Assembly: GCA_964439135.1 (NCBI GenBank) | Contig: CAYTNN010000136.1 | Span: 1 to 12,931, forward strand | From: JAFGPJ01 sp964439135 | GTDB taxonomy: Bacteria > Planctomycetota > Phycisphaerae > Sedimentisphaerales > Anaerobacaceae | Direction of reading: 5' to 3' | DNA length: 12,931 nucleotides | In this document: piece after piece, positions 1 to 5,357 of the stretch | Numbering within the stretch: position 1 is the stretch's first letter | Layout of the letters: each line of letters begins with the position of its first letter | Program-made: the position numbers and the translations under genes | The notes under the pieces: model-generated | Seen by the model: the letters and a program-made list of their open reading frames with translations, nothing else | What the model was told of the DNA's origin: nothing | The model's database searches: none

Positions 1-505
1 GCCAGAGCTGCTTGCCGCTGGCCAGGTCATGCGCTGCGACAATGATGTCGTCGCCGACCCGGAAGGTGACATAGACTCGCTGTCCGTCGGTGGCCGGCGT
101 GCCGGAAGCATAGCTGTTTTCCTTATTAATTTTTTCTAAAGGCCCCTGCACGACGGTCTGCTGCCATAGGATCTTTCCGCTGGTGCGGTCGAGATACAGG
201 AGGATGCGCTGCTTCGTTTCAGTAATGCCGGTAACCGTAAACACGCGATCGCCCCACACTATCGCGGAGGCATGCCCCTTGCCGGGAAGCTCGGTTTTCC
301 AAAGCGCGCCGGCAGGATCCCAATTGGTGGGAATGTCCTGCTCGATACAGGTGCCGTCAGCACGCGGGCCCCGCCAGCCGGGCCAGTTTTCCGCCCGCGC
401 AAAATTCAGTGAAAAAAACAGAATGCCAATCATCAAAGTCTGATAGCCAAACAATGATTTCATTTGTTCACACTGAATTGTTTGTTGTCTGTTAATACTG
501 TGCAT
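1..505 (-). CDS. PQQ-like beta-propeller repeat protein, N-terminal part (runs off left edge)
   Basis: This reading frame has no stop inside the window; 168 codons are visible from the start at 505. The product begins with a signal peptide (hydrophobic stretch around residues 22-35, likely cleavage after Ala-Arg-Ala at 36-38), followed at once by WPGWRGP (41-47). That motif opens many exported PQQ-like/BamB-like propeller proteins of Planctomycetes and relatives. Further propeller-blade features follow: a VWGDRVF strand, an LDRTSGKILW blade end and a second ASGKQLW blade end at the edge. I chose the ATG at 505 because a GGAG lies 4 nt upstream of it; the in-frame ATG at 463 has no Shine-Dalgarno. 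The start sits 17 nt after the PL11 stop, so the two are probably co-transcribed. Such proteins are often binding or scaffold proteins or oxidoreductase-like; no specific function can be read from this part. Confidence 0.85.
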   Translation of the reverse strand, partial: MHSINRQQTIQCEQMKSLFGYQTLMIGILFFSLNFARAENWPGWRGPRADGTCIEQDIPTNWDPAGALWKTELPGKGHASAIVWGDRVFTVTGITETKQRILLYLDRTSGKILWQQTVVQGPLEKINKENSYASGTPATDGQRVYVTFRVGDDIIVAAHDLASGKQLW

Positions 506-509
506 ACTT

Positions 510-513
510 CTCC
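510..513 (-). promoter_or_regulatory. Ribosome binding site deciding the propeller gene start
   Basis: GGAG on the minus strand, 4 nt before the ATG at 505 and inside the 17-nt gap after the PL11 stop codon. It favours the 505 start over the in-frame ATG at 463, which adds 14 residues to the N-terminus. Confidence 0.6.
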
Positions 514-522
514 TAAATCTTT

Positions 523-2400
523 TCAATCTGAACCAACACCAAGGTAATAGCTGGTCATGGGGTAATGAGCATAACCCATTGACCGATGTGTCACGTCATT
601 GCGGTAGAGCGGATCCTGCATCAGACAGACGCGGCGGTCGGCGGCTGGGATGATTGTGCTGTAGATACGTAATTCGCCGCTGGTATATACAACAATCTCC
701 TCGCGCCAGTCGCCGAGAATGTCCGCTATTTGCTGCACGCTGCCCGGGATGTCACTCAATTTGCCACCCTTCCATTTGGAAATTCTTCTTCGACTGCAAA
801 TCTCCCGCAGAAGATCGGCGTCCCACCATACGAGAAAATCCTGCGGCGGGATCGGGCCGTCCAGTTTTTGGCCGGCGGCCGTATAAAAATGCCTTCCGCC
901 GGCACATTCCATGCCGGGATAGTTCGGATCGATGTCACCGGCAATTGCCAGACCGAGCTCGTTGTCCCGGTTCGCTTCCGGAATGCCGAATATCAGATTG
1001 CCGGTACGAGCATCCCACAGGCCGGCGCCGTTATGTGGATGCGGCTCCTCGAAGATATACCAGACCTCCAGGCCGGGGCGGTCCGGATCGATGTCACCCA
1101 GGTAGAACCTGTCGCCGTGCCCGTACCCGGTGCCCCACATGGTTCGGCCGTCGTTGTCTATCGCGTTGGAGCCGACAAGAATCTCATCACAGCCGTCGCC
1201 ATCAATGTCACCTGTTTTGATGCTGTGCTGGCCCTGCCCCTGATACATAAAAGGAGCCCTCTCGTTGGTCCATCGCCAGACTTTTTCGAGCTTTTTGTTC
1301 TTCAACACCCAGGCGTCCACTTTCATCATGCCGTAGATACCGCGGACAGCCAGCACGGCGGGCGTTTTGCCGTCCAGGAAGGCCACACCCATCATATGGC
1401 GGCACGCCCGGTTGCCCGTGTTGTCGCCCCAATCCTGAACCTTGCCGCGTTCGATCCAATCGACCCTGTCGATTTCCTTGCCGGTCTGGCCGTCATACAC
1501 GGCGAGATATTCGGGGCCCTCTAAAACAAAACCGGTTTTGCCGCTTGGAAACATGTCCTCGGAAGTAGCGGCATAAGGCGCGGTCCTGACACATACCTCG
1601 GCCTTATTATCGCCGTCCAGGTCGCGGATAACCATCGGCGTCCACCATATGCCCATATCGACGTTCCAGCCAAGATCGATGCGCCACATGAACTGCCCGG
1701 TCCTGCCGTCGTAGCCGTCATACTTGTAAGAGCCTCGATTCGGGCCGACTCTGCCGGGATCCTTGCCGCCTCGGGGGTGCTTGACCACGAAATCATAAAC
1801 ACCGTCACCGTTCAGATCACCGATCCCGACGATCGAAACTCCTCGAACATCATCTTTCAGCTTGATCGACTTGTACTGCTGCGCCGGTGGATTCGCCGGA
1901 AGCTCCGCCCGTTCACAAGCCGCCTGCTCCATGCCATCCAGCACCGGTTTGACAAACCATGCGTTCGCCCGGTCCGGCGGCGGATTGGTATCAATAAAGT
2001 CCGTCGTTGTCTTAATCGGTTTGGCATTGAGCTTGACCGCATCGCCGGGGCTCATAGAACGATAAACATTAAAAGCAATATTCTCGGAATCCGACTTCAG
2101 CAGCCGCCAGCCAAGATAAACTTTTCCGCTTTCCATCGGCAACGCCAGCAGGCCGCGATTAATTTTCTCTTCGATCCGATCTTCGGCCCAGCCCAGGATC
2201 GCATTCGGATCATATAACGGATCCATCGTGTAAAAATTCAGGTTTGGCGGAATCTCCTCTGCGGTAAGTTCCCTGAGCCCCCGGTCGATATTCTCCGGCG
2301 GGCGAGTCGAGCCCTGCAGGGGCCGACGCTGATTCTGTGCTGAAACGCTTGAGGTGAAAATCCAAATACACAGCGTAAAAACCAAAGTGTTTCTAATCAC
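523..2400 (-). CDS. PL11 rhamnogalacturonan lyase, exported
   Basis: The 625-residue product matches polysaccharide lyase family 11 (YesW/YesX type), which cleaves the rhamnose-galacturonate backbone of rhamnogalacturonan I by beta-elimination. Residues 1-21 are a signal peptide ending SVSA. After a linker of about 55 residues comes the family's N-terminal beta domain (GLLALPMESGKVYLGWRLL from 83; NIAFNVYR at 107-114). A large propeller follows with repeated Asp-rich calcium-type loops: GDLNGDG (194-200), RDLDGDN (259-265), GDIDGDG (397-403), GDIDPD (435-440) and GDIDPN (488-493). The C-terminal DPLYRNDVTHRSMGY...YYLG (596-621) fits the family's end signature. Length is normal for PL11. The start is GTG; an in-frame TAG lies two codons upstream, so the start cannot move far. 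GGGAG lies 10 nt before it. Endo or exo action cannot be decided here. Confidence 0.93.
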   Translation of the reverse strand: MIRNTLVFTLCIWIFTSSVSAQNQRRPLQGSTRPPENIDRGLRELTAEEIPPNLNFYTMDPLYDPNAILGWAEDRIEEKINRGLLALPMESGKVYLGWRLLKSDSENIAFNVYRSMSPGDAVKLNAKPIKTTTDFIDTNPPPDRANAWFVKPVLDGMEQAACERAELPANPPAQQYKSIKLKDDVRGVSIVGIGDLNGDGVYDFVVKHPRGGKDPGRVGPNRGSYKYDGYDGRTGQFMWRIDLGWNVDMGIWWTPMVIRDLDGDNKAEVCVRTAPYAATSEDMFPSGKTGFVLEGPEYLAVYDGQTGKEIDRVDWIERGKVQDWGDNTGNRACRHMMGVAFLDGKTPAVLAVRGIYGMMKVDAWVLKNKKLEKVWRWTNERAPFMYQGQGQHSIKTGDIDGDGCDEILVGSNAIDNDGRTMWGTGYGHGDRFYLGDIDPDRPGLEVWYIFEEPHPHNGAGLWDARTGNLIFGIPEANRDNELGLAIAGDIDPNYPGMECAGGRHFYTAAGQKLDGPIPPQDFLVWWDADLLREICSRRRISKWKGGKLSDIPGSVQQIADILGDWREEIVVYTSGELRIYSTIIPAADRRVCLMQDPLYRNDVTHRSMGYAHYPMTSYYLGVGSD

Positions 2401-2449
2401 AATCTACTGTCTCCCGAACATATCTTCGATTTGCCCTGTTAACCAGCAT
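2393..2449 (-). CDS. Possible 18-codon leader ORF overlapping the PL11 start
   Basis: A short frame opens with ATG at 2449 and ends with TAG at 2393-2395, so its last codons overlap the GTG start of the lyase gene in another frame. It follows the strongest Shine-Dalgarno of the gap (AGAGGAGGT, core at 2463-2467), although the 13-nt spacing is long. The predicted peptide is basic (MLVNRANRRYVRETVDCD) and resembles nothing I know. It could couple translation into the lyase gene or be a chance frame. The coding call rests only on the ribosome binding site and the overlap. Confidence 0.3.
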   Translation of the reverse strand: MLVNRANRRYVRETVDCD

Positions 2450-2462
2450 ATTGATAAAGTTA

Positions 2463-2467
2463 CCTCC
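2463..2467 (-). promoter_or_regulatory. Strong Shine-Dalgarno in the PL11 leader
   Basis: GGAGG, inside the longer AGAGGAGGT, on the minus strand. It is 62 nt before the lyase GTG start, too far to serve it directly, and 13 nt before the ATG of the leader ORF. The lyase start itself has a second, weaker GGGAG at 2411-2415. Confidence 0.45.
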
Positions 2468-2469
2468 TC

Positions 2470-2512
2470 TATCGAATATGAACTTTAGCTCACACCAGCC
2501 GGAGTTTCGATA
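2470..2512 (-). promoter_or_regulatory. Imperfect hairpin in the PL11 leader
   Basis: Inverted arms TATCGAA (2506-2512) and TTCGATA (2470-2476), with inner pairings AACT/AGTT and GGCT/AGCT around a GGTGTG loop, end 2 nt before the AGGAGGT Shine-Dalgarno. If transcription starts near 2507, most of the outer arm is lost and only the inner stems could form in RNA. A 7-bp inverted repeat is not rare by chance in a 200-bp region, so support is weak. Confidence 0.25.
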
Positions 2513-2513
2513 T

Positions 2514-2542
2514 GTTATAGCTTAAATGACAAGCGAATTCAA
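2514..2542 (-). promoter_or_regulatory. Candidate sigma70-type promoter for PL11 and the downstream propeller gene
   Basis: On the minus strand TTGAAT (2537-2542) and TATAAC (2514-2519) are separated by exactly 17 nt. They match the -35 and -10 consensus at 4/6 and 5/6 positions. A start of transcription would fall near 2506-2508, giving a leader of about 107 nt before the lyase. The location in the only gap above 120 bp between genes supports it. Promoter consensus in the presumed host phylum is not well known to me, so this is a sequence match only. Confidence 0.45.
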
Positions 2543-2576
2543 CAAGCTGCTATAAATCCCATACACCAATTCGCTT
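2531..2576. repeat. 9-bp inverted repeat, possible operator
   Basis: Perfect arms AAGCGAATT (2531-2539) and AATTCGCTT (2568-2576) are separated by 28 nt, with arm centres 37 bp apart. The inner arm overlaps the candidate -35 box. A one-base bulge would let the pairing run 2-3 bp further outward. There is no T-run after it on the minus strand, so it does not look like an intrinsic terminator for the gene upstream. A two-site operator is plausible but unproven. Confidence 0.35.
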
Positions 2577-2601
2577 TGTACTGCGACCTGTTTTCGCTGC
2601 T

Positions 2602-3669
2602 TCAGGGCAGTGCTCCGACCTTCGGCCATCCATTATCCCAAATAATCGTCGATATCTTAAGCTCGGACTGGCCCGTCTGCCCATTATAAGCATGAAACAG
2701 CAGGAAATCTTGGCCGGATTCCTGAAGTACCGCCGGGTGACCCGGGCCTCGCCAGTTCGGGCCCGCAGCTTCGATCACCAGCGTTCCGCCGCCATCGGTC
2801 ATGAGCTTGCCGCTTCTGTCCACGTACGGGCCGGTAATCTTGCGGGAACGTCCGACCATGACTTTGTACGTACTTTTCGCCCCGCGGCAACAAAAATCGA
2901 AAGATACGAACAAGTACCAATAGCCGTCATGACGAATGATAAACGGAGCCTCGATGGCGTCCGGCGCCGATTGTGTCTGATCAGAATCCGTTCGGGGACG
3001 GCTTGCCAGAGAGTACAGCGTGGCGTCGTAAGCCGAAAGCTTTCCGGTCTCGGGATCTACCCGCTTCATTTTTATGCCGCTCCAGAAGCTCCCCCAGCAT
3101 AGCCAGATATTGCGTTTGTCTTTTATGACAAGATTGGCGTCGATGGCGTTGAAATTGTCCCTGCCTTCGTACGACCGGACCACGAGTCCCTCATCAACCC
3201 ATTTGTAATCAGGATCGTTCGGATCGAGTGTTTGATTGGTGGCTAATCCGATGGCCGAATTGTTTTTGCCGAACCTGGAGACGGAGTAGTAAAGGTGGTA
3301 CTTGCCGTTATAGAAGGAAATGTCCGGAGCCCATGCGCCTCTCGCGCCGGGGATTTCTTTTGACGCCCACTCGGGAAGCTTGTCGAACACGTTCCCGCAC
3401 AAAGTCCAGTTGTACAGGTCGTTAGAGCATCGAATGGGTATGATACCCGGTCCTCGCCGCCTTCCACCGGTCGAGAATACGTAGAAGGTATCGGCCTGCC
3501 TTATGACGGCCGGGTCATGCACCCTTAAATTTCCCTCAAGATCGAGAACCTCCGGGATTGGCCGGGCTTCAATCACTGTCGTATCACGGCAGGATGTTCC
3601 AACCGCAAGAGCCGTCAACATCACGGCGTAACAGACAGCGGCAAAAATTATTTTCAGTCTCGCGCTCAT
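2602..3669 (-). CDS. GH43 endo-arabinanase-like enzyme, exported
   Basis: The 355-residue product is a glycoside hydrolase family 43 five-bladed propeller, closest in motifs to arabinan endo-1,5-alpha-L-arabinosidases. It would cut the arabinan side chains of pectin. Catalytic acids are in place: base Asp52 in HDPAVI, modulator Asp177 in NAIDANL, acid Glu240 in IEAPF. GAWAPDI (111-117), SFDFCCRG (256-263) and GPGHPAV (308-314) are typical of the endo-arabinanase branch. Residues 1-26 form a signal sequence. Cys27 follows GTS, a poor lipobox, so lipoprotein anchoring is possible but weak. The ATG overlaps the upstream stop as ATGA (3666-3669), and no clear Shine-Dalgarno precedes it, so translation is probably coupled to the CE12 gene. 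It is likely the last gene of the upstream operon. Exo-arabinofuranosidase activity is the main alternative. Confidence 0.9.
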   Translation of the reverse strand: MSARLKIIFAAVCYAVMLTALAVGTSCRDTTVIEARPIPEVLDLEGNLRVHDPAVIRQADTFYVFSTGGRRRGPGIIPIRCSNDLYNWTLCGNVFDKLPEWASKEIPGARGAWAPDISFYNGKYHLYYSVSRFGKNNSAIGLATNQTLDPNDPDYKWVDEGLVVRSYEGRDNFNAIDANLVIKDKRNIWLCWGSFWSGIKMKRVDPETGKLSAYDATLYSLASRPRTDSDQTQSAPDAIEAPFIIRHDGYWYLFVSFDFCCRGAKSTYKVMVGRSRKITGPYVDRSGKLMTDGGGTLVIEAAGPNWRGPGHPAVLQESGQDFLLFHAYNGQTGQSELKISTIIWDNGWPKVGALP

Positions 3670-5357
3670 TTTGCAGTCTCGGTGACAGCTTTCAGATTTA
3701 TATAAGTTGGCTCGTCGCGCCGGCAGCTAAGCCAGGCATCCTTAGATTCGATCTCGACAACCTGGATCGAGCTGCGTCTCATTTCAGACGCACTGCCTTT
3801 ATTGTTCGAACTCCGCCTGCCGGGATGCGTAAAATAGAACAGGTATGCGCGTCCGCCGCTGACGACAACATCCGGATGGCCGCCCTTGACCTGGTCGTCG
3901 GAGCCTTGTCCGGGCTCTTCAAGCAGATTCTTTTCCTGTCTTGTCCACTTCAGGCAGTCCTGCGATTTATAGATTCCGAGGCCCTTCCAAACGTCAACGA
4001 CCATCCAGCAGCAGCTCTTCCAGCGGAAGACCTTGGGCCCCTCGCCCGGACGCTCGCCCATCGCCTTACCTTTATCATTCCACTTGTACAGGTCGGGACT
4101 GTCGGCATAGTAGATCGATTTTCCATCGACCTCGTTGTTGTACCACATGCGCCACGTGCCGTCCGGCAGCCACATGACGCAGGCATCGATGACCCTGTTG
4201 GAAGAGAGCTTCAGTACGGATTCGAATTTCCAGTTCAGCAGATCCTTACTGATAAGGTGGATGATGTCACGCGTACCCGACCAGTCGGTGTGCATCCCCG
4301 GCACAAAAGTCAGATACATGTGATAAGTGCCGCCGTGCTCGATCACCTCCGGCGCCCAATAGCTGTACTCGCCCTGGCCGTAGTTGATGTTCGCCGTGCC
4401 TCGATATTTCCAGGTTGCGCCGCCGTCCGAGGACTCGGCTATGCCGATTTTTGTGCCGTGGACCCACGAGACGCCTTTTGTATTCGGTACGTTCGCTCTG
4501 CGGTTGGTGTAGAACATGAACCATTTCTTTTCGGCGCGATTCCAGCATAGCACGGGATCGGCCGCACCATCATACACGGGATCGCGAAAGAGCGGCTTGT
4601 CAGCGATTCTGCCCAACGCTGCCGGGCCATCCGGCACCAGTTGCTCCGCCATGCGCGGTTCAACCTGCGTCAACTCCTGCATGACCAGATGCGCCATCAT
4701 GCGGGCGCCATTTTCGTTGAAGTGCGTGCGATCATCCGGCGTGCTCGCTACCACGTCGTTGGCGGCGGGACCCAATTGTTCGTAGAGCCTGCCGCTCGAA
4801 GCGTTCAGATCGATCAAGCCCACTTTCTTCTCGGCCGCAACCGCCTTCATTGCATCCGCATAGATAATCAACGTGTTATTAAGCCTTCCGTCGGAGCCGT
4901 ACGTTCTCCGCTGCACCGGCGTCACGAGAATGGGTGTTGCACCGATCGCTCCCGACTCGTCGATATACCGCCTCAGATAGTCCCGGAAATCCGTGGCAGC
5001 ATCTGTAGCTTCCGGTCTGTCGGAGTTGTGCGAATCATTATGGCCGAACTGAATCAGCAGAACGTCGGGTTTTTCCTCCAGCGTTTTGGCCCAGAGTCCC
5101 TCGTTGATGAATGTTTTGGTGCTGCACCCGCTCCCGGCGAGATTGATCACGCGTACCGTATCCTTGAAATAGTCCTGGATATAATGTCCCCAGCTCCGGC
5201 AGGCATTTTCTGGGGGATATTCACATACCGTCGAGTCACCAATAATAGCCACTCGTAGCAGCGTCTCGGCCGCGCATAATGTCGCGTTGCAACCGAACAA
5301 CAAGACCAGCAGGATAAACTTACTCGTTAATGCAATTCGTGTCTTCTTCATTCTCAT
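3666..5357 (-). CDS. Bifunctional protein: CE12-like SGNH acetylesterase fused to GH43/GH32-like propeller
   Basis: The 563-residue product joins two catalytic-looking domains. After a signal peptide (about 1-30), residues 34-238 are an SGNH esterase like rhamnogalacturonan acetylesterases (CE12). It has GDST with Ser42 as nucleophile, Gly75 in NLAGSG, Asn107 in GHND for the oxyanion hole, and Asp209/His212 in DRTH. It should remove acetyl groups from the pectin backbone. Residues 250 to about 540 form a propeller glycosidase: AADPV (Asp267), WAPEVI (Glu337), VIDACV (Asp391), PDLYKW and GHPDVV (493-498). Asp267, Glu337 and Asp391 are candidate active-site acids by analogy with GH43. The second domain's substrate is unknown to me. 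Its ATG follows the upstream stop with no gap (TGAATG) and there is no nearby Shine-Dalgarno, so coupling is likely. Met3 is an alternative start. Confidence 0.88.
   Translation of the reverse strand: MRMKKTRIALTSKFILLVLLFGCNATLCAAETLLRVAIIGDSTVCEYPPENACRSWGHYIQDYFKDTVRVINLAGSGCSTKTFINEGLWAKTLEEKPDVLLIQFGHNDSHNSDRPEATDAATDFRDYLRRYIDESGAIGATPILVTPVQRRTYGSDGRLNNTLIIYADAMKAVAAEKKVGLIDLNASSGRLYEQLGPAANDVVASTPDDRTHFNENGARMMAHLVMQELTQVEPRMAEQLVPDGPAALGRIADKPLFRDPVYDGAADPVLCWNRAEKKWFMFYTNRRANVPNTKGVSWVHGTKIGIAESSDGGATWKYRGTANINYGQGEYSYWAPEVIEHGGTYHMYLTFVPGMHTDWSGTRDIIHLISKDLLNWKFESVLKLSSNRVIDACVMWLPDGTWRMWYNNEVDGKSIYYADSPDLYKWNDKGKAMGERPGEGPKVFRWKSCCWMVVDVWKGLGIYKSQDCLKWTRQEKNLLEEPGQGSDDQVKGGHPDVVVSGGRAYLFYFTHPGRRSSNNKGSASEMRRSSIQVVEIESKDAWLSCRRDEPTYINLKAVTETAK

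Noticed and set aside
730..1524. 264-codon plus-strand frame inside the PL11 gene
   Set aside because: It is a shadow of the lyase frame; the translation has no family motif and no plausible context.
2530..2601. Intrinsic terminator after the GH43 gene
   Set aside because: The 9-bp inverted repeat has a 28-nt loop and no T-run follows on the minus strand, so it does not meet the usual pattern.
3580..3669. Lipoprotein signal on the GH43 enzyme
   Set aside because: Cys27 is preceded by Gly-Thr-Ser, which does not satisfy the usual lipobox at -3; left as a weak possibility in the feature entry.
3558..4550. 330-codon open frame on the plus strand, antisense to the CE12/GH43 region
   Set aside because: It overlaps two well-supported minus-strand genes, has no recognisable domain, and such long antisense frames are expected in G+C-rich coding DNA.
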